Source: Massilia litorea (lineage in GTDB: Bacteria; Pseudomonadota; Gammaproteobacteria; Burkholderiales; Burkholderiaceae_D). From it: a stretch of DNA of 64,000 nucleotides. A model generated the notes under the pieces. The model was not told the origin of the DNA. It did not search any database and saw only the letters and a list, made by a program, of their open reading frames with translations. Positions 47,565 through 56,504 of this stretch are shown piece by piece. The position numbers and the translations under genes are program-made. The stretch is from positions 3,224,001 to 3,288,000 of the forward strand of contig NZ_CP062941.1 in NCBI RefSeq assembly GCF_015101885.1, given 5' to 3'. Within the stretch, counting starts at the first letter, position 1, and every line of letters starts with the position of its first letter.

Positions 47565-48967
47565 GCGTCGTCTGCCTCATGAAAAGGGTGGGTGGTATCC
47601 AGCTCCGCCATGCGCTGGCGCAGGGCGTCGAGCTGGCTGGCGGCCAGGCGCCGCGCCGGTTCGAGGGCGGCGACCGGGTCGAACAGCGTGGCGAGCTGCT
47701 GCAGGTCGACGTGGGCGGCAAGCTGCGGATCGGCCTTGACGGCATCGGCCAGCAAGGCATCGAGCGGACGGCCTTCGCTCGTGACCCGGCGCGTCAGGCC
47801 TTCCAGCAGCGCATGCGCGGCGGGACGGCCGATGGCGCCGGCCAGGTAGCTCGAGGCGCTCTCGGCGAACACGAGTCCCTGCAGCGCCGCGATATTGCGC
47901 AGCATCCGTTCGCGGTCGACCGTGAGGCCGGCAAAGGCGTCGTTCAATGCGTGCAGCGCGCCGTGCGCCGACAGGAACAGCGGCGGCCACTCGGCCAGTT
48001 CGGCCTGCCAGTTGCCCAAGCCGCGCTCGTGCTGCTGGTCCATGCAGGCCAGCAACGCCGCCGCATGCTGGGGCGTGCGGCGGGAAGCGGCCAGCGCGAT
48101 CATGCTGGAGACGGGATTCCTCTTGTGCGGCATCGCCGACGAGCCGCCGCGGCCATTGCCCGAGGGTTCGGCCAGTTCCGCAATCTCGCCTTGCGCCATC
48201 AGCGAAAGGTCGGTCGCGAGCTTGCCGAGGCTGCCCGTCAGGACCGCCACTTCCATGCCGAGCCGGACCCACTCGTCGCGCTGCGTATGCCAGGCGGCGT
48301 CGGCGACTTTGAGGCCAAGCTGTTGCGCGACGCGCGCGGCCACCGCCGCCCCCTGCTCCTTCATGACGGAGAGGGTGCCGACGGCGCCGCCCAGTTGCAG
48401 CTGCAAGGCTTGCGCGGCGGTCGCGCGCAGCGCGGCACGCGCGCGTACGAGCGGCGCCAGCCAGCCGACTGCCTTGAAGCCGAAACTCGTCACCTGGGCC
48501 GGTTGCATCAGCGTGCGCGCCAGCACCGGCGTGGCCAGGTGCTGTTCGGCCAGCGCCGCCAGGTGGACGCCCAGCTCCGCCAGCTCATCGTCGAGCAGCT
48601 GCAGGGCCGCGCGCGTGGCCAGCACCAGCGCGGTGTCGATCACGTCCTGGCTGGTGCTGCCCCAGTGGACGTGGCGCGCCGCCTCCTCGTCGTAGAGGGC
48701 GACGGTCCTGGTCAGTTCCTTCACGAGCGGGATGGCGAGGCTGCCGGCGCGGCGGCCGGCGTGGATCAGGGCCGGGATGTCGTAGAGGTCGGCCTTGCAG
48801 ACGCCCGCAATCGCGCTCGCCGCGGCGTGCGGAATCACGCCTTCCTCGGCCTGGGCCCGCGCCAGTGCCGCTTCGTAGCGGAACATCGCCCCGACGATGG
48901 CCGCGTCGTCGAAGGCGGCGATCATCTCGGGCGTGGTGAGGAAACTGTCGAAGATCGATACGCTCAT
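47561..48967 (-). CDS. pcaB: 3-carboxy-cis,cis-muconate cycloisomerase
   Basis: 468 residues of the fumarase/aspartase superfamily. The signature loop reads GSSAMPHKRNPVSSM and an early active-site stretch reads HWGSTSQDVIDTA. It makes 4-carboxymuconolactone. The start MSVSIFDSF at 48967 is chosen over an upstream in-frame ATG that overlaps pcaG. It lies between pcaG (37-base gap) and pcaCD (four-base overlap). Confidence 0.94.
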   Translation of the reverse strand: MSVSIFDSFLTTPEMIAAFDDAAIVGAMFRYEAALARAQAEEGVIPHAAASAIAGVCKADLYDIPALIHAGRRAGSLAIPLVKELTRTVALYDEEAARHVHWGSTSQDVIDTALVLATRAALQLLDDELAELGVHLAALAEQHLATPVLARTLMQPAQVTSFGFKAVGWLAPLVRARAALRATAAQALQLQLGGAVGTLSVMKEQGAAVAARVAQQLGLKVADAAWHTQRDEWVRLGMEVAVLTGSLGKLATDLSLMAQGEIAELAEPSGNGRGGSSAMPHKRNPVSSMIALAASRRTPQHAAALLACMDQQHERGLGNWQAELAEWPPLFLSAHGALHALNDAFAGLTVDRERMLRNIAALQGLVFAESASSYLAGAIGRPAAHALLEGLTRRVTSEGRPLDALLADAVKADPQLAAHVDLQQLATLFDPVAALEPARRLAASQLDALRQRMAELDTTHPFHEADDA

Positions 48968-49004
48968 AGGTGGTCCTTGAACTTCGCCTCTTGGTGGAGG
49001 CAGG

Positions 49005-49538
49005 TCATGCGTAGTCGAAGAAAACGGTTTCCGCTTCGCCCTGCATCCGGATATCCCAGTGATACTGCCCCTCGCCGGTGCGGCGCGCAAGCAGGGTCGC
49101 GCGGCGCGCTTCCGGGACCTGGTTCAGGATGGTCGATTCGGCCAGGCCGGCGTCGTCTTCCAGGAAGACGGCCGTGAACTGGTGCAGCACCAGGCCGCGC
49201 GCGAACACGGTCACGTACATCAGCGGCTCGCCACGGACGGCCGGTTGCGGCAGCGAGACGCGCAGGCTGAATTCGCCGTCGGCGCCGCTCGGCACGCGGC
49301 GGAAGCCCGGAATCATCTGCTCCGGCTCCAGGGCGGCACCAATCGGCGTCCAGGCCTCGATCTGGGCGTCGTTGATCGGGGCGCCGTCGCCGTCATAGAT
49401 GTTGCCGGTGACGAGGACGGTGTCGCCCGTCGTTTTCAGGTTGCCGGGGATGCAGGCGTCGACCGCCCATTGCCATGCCTCGTGCGAGAAGGGACCGATG
49501 GTTTGCGAGGTGGTGATTTTGTTCGATGCGTTGCTCAT
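49005..49538 (-). CDS. pcaG: Protocatechuate 3,4-dioxygenase alpha subunit
   Basis: 177 residues, intradiol dioxygenase fold: TISQTIGPFSHEAWQWA near the N-terminus is a PcaG-type start, with GNIYDGDGAPINDAQIEAW. The alpha subunit lacks the iron site and pairs with PcaH. The gap to pcaH is ten bases. Confidence 0.95.
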   Translation of the reverse strand: MSNASNKITTSQTIGPFSHEAWQWAVDACIPGNLKTTGDTVLVTGNIYDGDGAPINDAQIEAWTPIGAALEPEQMIPGFRRVPSGADGEFSLRVSLPQPAVRGEPLMYVTVFARGLVLHQFTAVFLEDDAGLAESTILNQVPEARRATLLARRTGEGQYHWDIRMQGEAETVFFDYA

Positions 49539-49548
49539 GGTCGTCTCC

Positions 49549-50241
49549 TTACAGGCCCATCGGCGTGGCGTTGCGTCCGCGCAGGACGATGTCGAATTCG
49601 TAGCCGAGCATTTCGCCGCCGACCGTCTGTTCCATGCTGAAGCGCGAGATCAGGCGCTGGCGTGCCGCTTCGTCCGGAACGCTCTGGAAGATCGGGTCGT
49701 AGTCGAACAGCGGGTCGCTCGGAAAATACATCTGGGTCACCAGGCGCTGGGCATACACGTTGCCGAACAGCGAAAAATGGATGTGGGCCGGGCGCCAGGC
49801 CTTGTCGTGGTTGCCCCAGGGGTAGGGGCCGGGCTTGATCGTGACGAAACGGTAGCGGCCGTCGTCGTCGGTCAGCATCTTGCCGAGGCCGTGGAAATTC
49901 GGGTCGAGCGGGGCGGCGTGTTGGTCGCGGCTGTGCCAGTAGCGGCCGGCCGAGTTCGCCTGCCAGACTTCGACCAGCGAATTGCGCACCGGCTTGCCGT
50001 CTTCGTCGACAACGCGGCCGGTGACGACGATCTTCTCGCCCAGCGGCTCGCTCGCGCCATGGGCCGTCAGGTCGGTATCGTGCGGCAGCAGGATGTGCGG
50101 GCCGGCGACGATGTTGCGGCTGGTCGGCACCGGCGCCTCGATGCGCAGGGCCGGCTGCTGCGGGCCGCGCTTGACGGTGGATTTGTAGGCGGGATAGATG
50201 AGTTCCGGATAAATGCCCGGCTCGACTGGATCGAATTTCAC
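49549..50241 (-). CDS. pcaH: Protocatechuate 3,4-dioxygenase beta subunit
   Basis: 230 residues. The non-haem Fe(III) ligands can be placed as Y101, Y140, H153 and H155 (spacings match the known enzyme). It opens protocatechuate between the hydroxyls to 3-carboxy-cis,cis-muconate. It is the first gene of pcaHG-pcaB-pcaCD; the IclR gene at 50384 is divergent, with a palindrome between. Confidence 0.96.
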   Translation of the reverse strand: MKFDPVEPGIYPELIYPAYKSTVKRGPQQPALRIEAPVPTSRNIVAGPHILLPHDTDLTAHGASEPLGEKIVVTGRVVDEDGKPVRNSLVEVWQANSAGRYWHSRDQHAAPLDPNFHGLGKMLTDDDGRYRFVTIKPGPYPWGNHDKAWRPAHIHFSLFGNVYAQRLVTQMYFPSDPLFDYDPIFQSVPDEAARQRLISRFSMEQTVGGEMLGYEFDIVLRGRNATPMGL

Positions 50242-50344
50242 GGCGTGTCTCCTTCAGGTGGTCTTGTCGATGCAATAAATGGTAGGCCAGCCTTGCGTGG
50301 CTCACAAGCGGCAGAGGGCCAGGGCCGTCCGCAGTGCGCACACT

Positions 50345-50363
50345 TTGTGCGATACTCGCACAA
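50345..50363. promoter_or_regulatory. IclR-type operator between pcaH and the IclR gene
   Basis: Perfect palindrome TTGTGCGATACTCGCACAA, 20 bases before the IclR start. The core GTGCGAT..TCGCAC follows the same pattern as the two PcaR-like sites (GTTCGAT..ATCGAAC) with a changed third base, as expected for a paralogous regulator with its own specificity. Confidence 0.75.
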
Positions 50364-50383
50364 TTCCCCGTTTATTTGCGCTT

Positions 50384-51157
50384 ATGCCCACGGAAACCGA
50401 CCCGCCGCTTGAACGCGACCTCGTCGCCGGCCTCGAAAAGGGGCTGAAGGTGATCGAAGCCTTCGACCAGGAACGCTCGCGCCTCTCCATTGCCGAGGTC
50501 GCGGAATCCACCGGCCTGACCCGCGCCGCCGCGCGCCGCTACCTGATCACGCTGACCCACCTCGGCTACATGCGCCACGAAAACAAACTGTTTTCGCTGA
50601 CGCCGGCCGTGCTGCGCCTGGGCCAGAGCTACCTGCATTCGGCGCGCCTGCCGCGCATCGCCCAGCCGCTCTTGTACCGGCTCGCGTATTCGCTGGGGGA
50701 GGCCGCCTCGGTTGGCGTGCTCGACCATGACCAGCTGGTCTGCGTGGCGGCGGTCAGCGCCGGCCAGCTGGTGTCGGCGACGCTGCAGCCGGGCACGCGG
50801 GTGCCGGCCTGGTGCACGGCGAATGGACGCATGCTGCTGGCCAGCCTGCCGCAGGCGCAGATCGAGGCCTTTCTCGCGCGAGCCCATCCCGAGGCGATTA
50901 CCACGCATACGATCGTCAACCGCGAACGGCTGGCGCTGGAAATTGCCCGTGCCCGCGCCCAGGGCTATGCGCTGGTCGACCAGGAACTGGAACTGGGATT
51001 GAGGACGATCGCCGTGCCTGTCAAGAATTTCCGGGGGGACGTGGTGGCGGCAATGAATGTCAGCGTGCACGCGGGGCGTTTGCCGATCGAGCAGATGGTC
51101 GAGCGCTGTCTACCGGCAATGATCAAGATTCAGGTGGAGCTGGGGGCCTTGCTGTAG
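50384..51157 (+). CDS. IclR-family regulator of pcaHGBCD (PcaU/PcaR-like)
   Basis: 257 residues. Winged helix (SIAEVAESTGLTRAAARRYL) and IclR effector domain (GEAASVGVLDHDQLVCVAA, RVPAWCTANGRMLLA, LGLRTIAVPVKN). It is a paralogue of the regulator at 34031. Start at 50384 (MPTETDPP); the frame runs further upstream but through the operator. It is divergent from pcaH. The region 51158-51360 after it holds no gene I can support. Confidence 0.9.
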   Translation: MPTETDPPLERDLVAGLEKGLKVIEAFDQERSRLSIAEVAESTGLTRAAARRYLITLTHLGYMRHENKLFSLTPAVLRLGQSYLHSARLPRIAQPLLYRLAYSLGEAASVGVLDHDQLVCVAAVSAGQLVSATLQPGTRVPAWCTANGRMLLASLPQAQIEAFLARAHPEAITTHTIVNRERLALEIARARAQGYALVDQELELGLRTIAVPVKNFRGDVVAAMNVSVHAGRLPIEQMVERCLPAMIKIQVELGALL

Positions 51158-51360
51158 TCCGCCAGGCAAGGAGGACTCACAGGATGTGGGTGCGATTCCA
51201 ATGCGAACCTGAGGTCGATGGATGTGAAAATGGCGGTCGACCTCGCAAAGCTGTTCTTCAAGCATTGCGGCAAGACTGCGCCGGCCGAACAGTGCGATCT
51301 GGCGACACCTGCCCGCCGCCAGTAGACCTGCTTCGGCACAGGCCCGTTCTTGCGGGTGGC

Positions 51361-52293
51361 TCACCAGAGCAGGCTGCCCCCGCTGCGCATCCTCTCCGTC
51401 CCGCGCCTGTCGGCAAACGCGTCAAGCATGAAATCGACCATCGCCCGCGTCTTCGCCTGCAAATGGCTTTTGGTTGGAAACAGGATATAGATGTCGGCCG
51501 GCGGCGGCGCCCAGTCCTCGAGCAGCAACTGCAGCCGCCCCGAACGCAGATATGGCGCTGCATCCCATTCCGAACGCAGCACGATGCCATGTCCGTCGAG
51601 CGCCCAGGACAGCGCCGCCTCGCCGTCGTTCGTGCTGAGCGGTCCACGCACCTTGACGGTCTCCTGGCGCGACCCTGAACGGAACTGCCAGCTGCCGTAG
51701 ATTTCGTCGCTTTCGCGCAGCACGATGCAGCTGTGCCGGTGCAGGTCGCGCGGGGAGGCCGGCATGCCGTGCGCCGCGATGTAAGAGGGAGATGCGCACA
51801 GGAAGCGCCGGTTGTCGGCCAGCTTGCGCGCGGTGATGCGCGCGTCCGGCTGTTCGCCGAAGCGGATCGCCAGGTCGAAGGCCTGTTCCACCAGGTTGAC
51901 CGGGCGGTCGCTCAGGTGCATCTGCACCTCCACCCCGGGATAGGCGCGCGCAAAGCGCGACAGCTCGGGCGTGACGTATTTGCGGCCGAAGCCGAGCGTG
52001 GCATTCAGGCGCAGCAGGCCCTGCGGCACCACGCTGCCGCCGGAGATCTTGCGTTCCAGTTCTTCCAGTTCGGCGACCAGGCGGCCCCCTTCGGCCAGCC
52101 AGGTTTCGCCTTCCGGTGTCAGGCTCATGCGCCGCGTGGTGCGGTTCAGCAGGCGCACGCGCAGGCGCGCCTCGATCGCGGCCAGGCGTTTGCTGACGGC
52201 CGGCGGCGTGATGCCGAGTTCCTGCGCGGCGGCGGCCAGGCTGCCGCGTTTGACGACCACGGCAAAGAAGGACAAATCGTCTAGGCTATCCAT
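51361..52293 (-). CDS. LysR-family regulator of the TTT/LeuCD/dehalogenase operon
   Basis: 310 residues. The N-terminal helix-turn-helix is VKRGSLAAAAQELGITPPAVSKRL (residues 13-36); the effector domain follows. Close in type to the LysR at 19809, both of the short DsdC-like group. Divergent from the binding-protein gene at 52427, which it likely controls. Confidence 0.9.
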   Translation of the reverse strand: MDSLDDLSFFAVVVKRGSLAAAAQELGITPPAVSKRLAAIEARLRVRLLNRTTRRMSLTPEGETWLAEGGRLVAELEELERKISGGSVVPQGLLRLNATLGFGRKYVTPELSRFARAYPGVEVQMHLSDRPVNLVEQAFDLAIRFGEQPDARITARKLADNRRFLCASPSYIAAHGMPASPRDLHRHSCIVLRESDEIYGSWQFRSGSRQETVKVRGPLSTNDGEAALSWALDGHGIVLRSEWDAAPYLRSGRLQLLLEDWAPPPADIYILFPTKSHLQAKTRAMVDFMLDAFADRRGTERMRSGGSLLW

Positions 52294-52338
52294 TCGTCAG
52301 TCCGATTCGTAACTGTGAGGACCGAATCAAGTTCGGAA

Positions 52339-52370
52339 ATATTCATTATACGACTTCATATTTTGAATAT
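52339..52370. promoter_or_regulatory. Candidate LysR operator
   Basis: AT-rich inverted repeat ATATTCA-N18-TGAATAT in the divergent promoter, in an AT-rich patch (52320-52380) that stands out from the GC-rich surroundings. Wide spacing makes the assignment uncertain. Confidence 0.35.
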
Positions 52371-52426
52371 CATGTTGTTATCCGGCAGCGATCCGGAACG
52401 ACCATTCCATCCATTGGAGGAGACCC

Positions 52427-53386
52427 ATGAAGATCAAACTTGCCCTGCTGGCGCTGGCCGCCTTTGCATCGACCCTTGCCCATGCCGAGACCTATCCCTC
52501 GCGCCCGATCCGCCTGATCGTGCCTTACGCTCCCGCCGGCAGCGCCGACATCGTCGCGCGCCGCATTGGCGACGAATGGGCGAAAGCGCTGGGCGGCACG
52601 CTGTACGTCGAGAACAAGGCCGGCGCCGGTGGCAACATCGGCGTCGATGCGGTGGCCAAGGCGGCTCCGGATGGGTACACGATCGGCCTGCAGACCGTGT
52701 CGCTGGCGATCAATCCCGCGCTGTTCGCGAAGATGCCCTACAACACGCTGAAGGACCTGGCGCCGATCGGCATGGTCGCCACCTCCCAGCACGTGCTGGT
52801 CGTCAACCCGGCCTTCCCGGGCAAGGACACCAAAGAGCTGCTCGCGGCAGTGAAGGCGAAGCCCGGCAAGTACACCTATGGTTCCGCCGGTCCCGGCAGC
52901 ACCTTCCACATGTCGGCCGAGCTGTTCAAGGACGTGACCGGCACCGACATCGCCCACATCCCCTATAAAGGCGGCGGTCCGGCCCTGGTCGACACCATGG
53001 CCGGCGTGGTGGACATGAGCTTCCCGGTCCTGTCCGCGGTCGTGCCGCACGTGAACGGCGGCAAACTGCGCGCCATCGGCGTCACCGGGCCGAAGCGTTC
53101 GCCGCTGCTGCCGAACGTGCCGACCCTGCAGGAATCGGGCGCGCCCGGCTACAGCTTCGAGACCTGGTTCATCGTGTTCGCGCCGGCCGGCACCCCGCAG
53201 CCGATCATCGACAAGCTGAACGGCGCCTTGAACAAGGCGATCACGTCGCCGCAACTGAAGGAAAAACTGGTGAAGGACGGCTTCGACCCGATTCCGTCCA
53301 CGCCGGCCCAGGCCCAGGCCCGCCTGTCGCAGGAACTCGTTTCATGGGGCAAGCTGATCAAGGACCGCGGCATCACCGCCGAATAA
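52427..53386 (+). CDS. TTT-family (Bug/TctC) periplasmic solute-binding protein
   Basis: 319 residues with a signal peptide to about LAHAET, then PIRLIVPYAPAGSADIVAR, LYVENKAGAGGNIG and YGSAGPGSTFHMSAE. RBS GGAGGAGA. It binds a small carboxylate; no membrane TctAB genes are present. First gene of the operon with leuC, leuD and the dehalogenase, so its ligand is likely the substrate of those enzymes. Confidence 0.88.
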   Translation: MKIKLALLALAAFASTLAHAETYPSRPIRLIVPYAPAGSADIVARRIGDEWAKALGGTLYVENKAGAGGNIGVDAVAKAAPDGYTIGLQTVSLAINPALFAKMPYNTLKDLAPIGMVATSQHVLVVNPAFPGKDTKELLAAVKAKPGKYTYGSAGPGSTFHMSAELFKDVTGTDIAHIPYKGGGPALVDTMAGVVDMSFPVLSAVVPHVNGGKLRAIGVTGPKRSPLLPNVPTLQESGAPGYSFETWFIVFAPAGTPQPIIDKLNGALNKAITSPQLKEKLVKDGFDPIPSTPAQAQARLSQELVSWGKLIKDRGITAE

Positions 53387-53405
53387 CCTTAACCAGGCAA
53401 GCAAA

Positions 53406-54806
53406 ATGAGCAAGACCCTTTACCGAAAGCTGGTGGCTGCACACACAGTCGTGCAATTGGACGCGGACAATGTCCTGCTGTACGCCGACCTGCACCTGAT
53501 GAACGAGTACACCAGTCCCCAGGCCTTCGCCGGCCTCCACGAACGAGGCCTGAAAACCCTGTATCCGGGGCAGAATGTGGCCACGGTCAGCCACATCATC
53601 CCGACCCATGCCGATAAACTGCGGATCATCGCGGATACCGACTCGGCCCTCCAGGCCAGCAACCTGAAGCGCAACTGCGAGCGCCACGGCATTCCCCTGT
53701 TCGACACCAACGACCGCTTCCAGGGCATCGAACACGTGATCGCGCCGGAACACGGCATGATCCGCCCCGGCATGGTGGTCATCTGCGGCGACAGCCATAC
53801 GACGACCTACGGGGCGCTCGGGGCGCTCGGGTTCGGCATCGGCACCACCGAGGTCGAGCATTTGCTGGCGACCCAGACCCTGGTCTACCGCCTGGCCGGC
53901 GACATGCGGATCCGCATCGACGGCCAGCTGCCGGCCGGCACCACGGCCAAGGACATGATCCTGATGGTCATTGCCCGGATCGGCGCCCAGGGCGCGCGCG
54001 GCTATGTGGTCGAGTTCTGCGGTTCGGCGATCGCCGCGCTGAGCATCGAGGCGCGCTTCACGCTGTGCAATATGGCGGTGGAAGCAGGCGCGCGCGGCGC
54101 CCTGATCGCGCCCGACGAGACAGCCATACGCTATGTGATGCAACACTGCCCGGACCTGGCCGGCGACGCCGACATGGCCGCGCGGGCACGGGCGCACTGG
54201 CGCACCCTGTTCAGCGACCAGGATGCCGTGTTCGAGGTCGAGCACGTATTCGACGCCTCGACGCTGGCGCCGACCGTGACCTGGGGAACCAGTCCCGACC
54301 AGGCGATGCCGATCACGGGCACGATCCCGCCGGCACGCGACGCCTCCGACGCGCGGGCGCTGCAGTACGCCGGGCTTGCCAGCGGCACGCCTCTGGAGGG
54401 CATCGCCGTCCAGCACGTGTTCATCGGATCGTGCACCAACGGCCGCATCGAGGACCTGCGCGCGGTGGCCGCAGTGGTGGGGGAACACAAGGTGGCGCCG
54501 GGCGTGCGCGCGATGGTCGTGCCCGGATCGGGCGCGGTGCGCGAGCAGGCCGAGCGGGAAGGCATCGCGGCGCAATTGATCGCGGCCGGCTTCGAATGGC
54601 GCAAACCCGGCTGCTCGATGTGCCTGGCGATGAACGACGACGTGCTGGCGCCTGGTACCCGCTGCGCCTCGACCACGAACCGCAATTTCGAAGGACGGCA
54701 GGGACGCGGCGCCATCACCCACCTGATGAGCCCAGCCATGGCCGCCGCCGCCGCGGTGACCGGCAAGATCACCGACGTCCGAACCTTCATGGAGGCTGCA
54801 CAATGA
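53406..54806 (+). CDS. leuC: LeuC-like isopropylmalate/aconitase-family hydratase, large subunit
   Basis: 466 residues, the same length as E. coli LeuC. The 4Fe-4S ligands are the Cys in IGSCTNGR and the pair in GCSMCLAMN; CGDSHTTTYGALGALGFG is the active-site loop. The usual LeuC reading IGSCTNSR is IGSCTNGR here. No leuB or leuA is near, so this may be a catabolic paralogue acting on another C4-C6 hydroxy-acid rather than leucine synthesis. It overlaps leuD by four bases. The symbol is by homology only. Confidence 0.85.
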   Translation: MSKTLYRKLVAAHTVVQLDADNVLLYADLHLMNEYTSPQAFAGLHERGLKTLYPGQNVATVSHIIPTHADKLRIIADTDSALQASNLKRNCERHGIPLFDTNDRFQGIEHVIAPEHGMIRPGMVVICGDSHTTTYGALGALGFGIGTTEVEHLLATQTLVYRLAGDMRIRIDGQLPAGTTAKDMILMVIARIGAQGARGYVVEFCGSAIAALSIEARFTLCNMAVEAGARGALIAPDETAIRYVMQHCPDLAGDADMAARARAHWRTLFSDQDAVFEVEHVFDASTLAPTVTWGTSPDQAMPITGTIPPARDASDARALQYAGLASGTPLEGIAVQHVFIGSCTNGRIEDLRAVAAVVGEHKVAPGVRAMVVPGSGAVREQAEREGIAAQLIAAGFEWRKPGCSMCLAMNDDVLAPGTRCASTTNRNFEGRQGRGAITHLMSPAMAAAAAVTGKITDVRTFMEAAQ

Positions 54807-55456
54807 CGCACACGATCATCGAGGGGATCGCCGTGCCGCTTCCCATCGCCAATCTCGACACCGACCAGATCATCCCGAAACAGTTTTTGCGGGGCATCGA
54901 CAAGGCGGGCCTGGACCGCGGCATCCTGTACGACCTGCGCTTCGACGGCAGCGGTGCACCGCGCCCCGATTTCGTCCTGAACCAGGAGGCCTACGCGGGC
55001 GCACCCATCCTCCTCGGCGGGGCCAACTTCGGCTGCGGATCGAGCCGCGAGCACGCCGTGTGGGGACTGCAGCAGTTCGGCGTGCGTGCAGTCGTCGCAT
55101 CGAGCTTCGGCGAGATTTTTTATTCGAACGCGATGAACAACGGGCTCATGCTCGCTACCGTGCCGGAAGCGTATATGGAGCAGCTGTTCGCGCACGAAGG
55201 GCCGCTGCAGCTGCGCATCGACGTCGAACGGCTGGAAGTCGCGAGCAGCGTCGGCACGACCGGCTTCACGCTCAGCGAACGCCATCGCCGCATGTTCCTG
55301 GACGGCCTCGACATGCTGGGCGCGTCCCTGCTGCACCTGCCTGCCATCGAAGCCTTTGCCCGCCGGTGGCGCCAGGACCAGCCCTGGCTCGCGGACGTTG
55401 CCGCGCACGCACGCACCAGGCTCGACGGGGCAGCGTCCATCGGGGCGGCAGCATGA
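54803..55456 (+). CDS. leuD: LeuD-like small subunit
   Basis: 217 residues. NLDTDQIIPKQFLR and GANFGCGSSREHAVW are the LeuD swivel-domain motifs. It pairs with the large subunit at 53406. The stop overlaps the dehalogenase start (ATGA). Function as for the large subunit; a role outside leucine synthesis is inferred from context. Confidence 0.87.
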   Translation: MTHTIIEGIAVPLPIANLDTDQIIPKQFLRGIDKAGLDRGILYDLRFDGSGAPRPDFVLNQEAYAGAPILLGGANFGCGSSREHAVWGLQQFGVRAVVASSFGEIFYSNAMNNGLMLATVPEAYMEQLFAHEGPLQLRIDVERLEVASSVGTTGFTLSERHRRMFLDGLDMLGASLLHLPAIEAFARRWRQDQPWLADVAAHARTRLDGAASIGAAA

Positions 55457-56358
55457 GCGACCTCGACCTGTTTCCGGGATTTAGTGCGCGCGACATCGAG
55501 CTTGCGCCGGACATCTCCATTCACGCGCTGGTCGGCGGCAAGGGACCGCCGCTGCTCCTGCTGCACGGCCACCCGCAGACGCACGCGATCTGGCATCGCG
55601 TCGCGCCCGCTTTGTGCGAGCGTTTCACCGTCGTCGCCTGCGACCTGCGCGGCTACGGCGACTCGTCCAAGCCGGCCGGCGACGATGGACACGCCGCCTA
55701 CAGCAAGCGCACCATGGCGGGCGACATGCTGGCCGCGATGCGCGCGCTCGGTTTCGCCAGCTTCAGGGTGCTGGCGCACGACCGCGGCGCCCGCGTCGCG
55801 CACCGCCTGGCGGCCGACCATCCGCAGGCGGTCGAGCGCATGGTACTGCTCGACATCGCGCCCACGGTGGCGATGTACGCCCAGACCACGGAGCAGTTCG
55901 CGCGCGCCTACTGGCACTGGTTCTTCCTGATCCAGCCCGCGCCCTTGCCCGAGCGCCTGATCGAAGCCGATCCGGCCGCCTACATCCGCGACGTCATGGG
56001 ACGCAGGAGCGCGGGCCTTGCCCCCTTCGATCCGCGCGCCCTGGCCGAGTACACGCGTTGCCTGGCACTGCCGGGCGCCGCGCACGGCCTGTGCGAGGAC
56101 TATCGGGCGTCGGGCGGCATCGACCTCGAGCACGACCGCGAGGACATTGCCGCCGGTCGCCGCCTGGCGATGCCCGTGCTCGTGCTCTGGGGCGAGCAGG
56201 GCGTGGTGCACCGCTGCTTCGAGCCCCTGCGCGAATGGCGCCAGGTGGCGGACCGGGTCGAGGGCGAAACCCTGCCTTGCGGCCATTACATCCCGGAAGA
56301 GGCGCCCGAGCAGCTGCTGGCACGCGCCTTGCCATTCCTGGCGGAAGGCCGCGCCTGA
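55453..56358 (+). CDS. Fluoroacetate/haloacetate dehalogenase-type hydrolase
   Basis: 301 residues, alpha/beta hydrolase. DLRGYGDSSKP and the nucleophile loop AHDRGARVAHRLA carry D110, R111 and R114. YWHWFF gives H155 and W156, CEDYRA gives Y217, LLD gives D134, and CGHYI gives H278. These are all the residues known for fluoroacetate dehalogenase: nucleophile, carboxylate-binding arginines, fluoride pocket, acid and base. It is the last gene of the operon. Related enzymes also act on chloroacetate, so the substrate still needs proof. Confidence 0.83.
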   Translation: MSDLDLFPGFSARDIELAPDISIHALVGGKGPPLLLLHGHPQTHAIWHRVAPALCERFTVVACDLRGYGDSSKPAGDDGHAAYSKRTMAGDMLAAMRALGFASFRVLAHDRGARVAHRLAADHPQAVERMVLLDIAPTVAMYAQTTEQFARAYWHWFFLIQPAPLPERLIEADPAAYIRDVMGRRSAGLAPFDPRALAEYTRCLALPGAAHGLCEDYRASGGIDLEHDREDIAAGRRLAMPVLVLWGEQGVVHRCFEPLREWRQVADRVEGETLPCGHYIPEEAPEQLLARALPFLAEGRA

Positions 56359-56504
56359 GCTGAAACAGGCAGGTCCTGGAATCCCGGCGCACGGGTCTTG
56401 CCCGGCCGCAGGCGCACGCGACAGGCTCGACCGGTTATCATCGCGCCAGCGCCCGGCAGTGCGGGCACCTTCCGTCCGCCAACCCGTTCTGCTGAAAGTA
56501 GCGC

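Noticed and set aside
51158..51360. Possible IS110-type transposase remnant (short frame with MAVDLAKLFF from 51218)
   Set aside because: Only about ten residues resemble the IS110 N-terminus (xVDLAKxxF). No second motif or terminal repeats were seen, so it could be chance.
53406..55456. Housekeeping leucine biosynthesis leuCD
   Set aside because: No leuB/leuA nearby, different cluster-loop residue and a TTT/LysR/dehalogenase context. Not disproved, because the rest of the genome is not visible.
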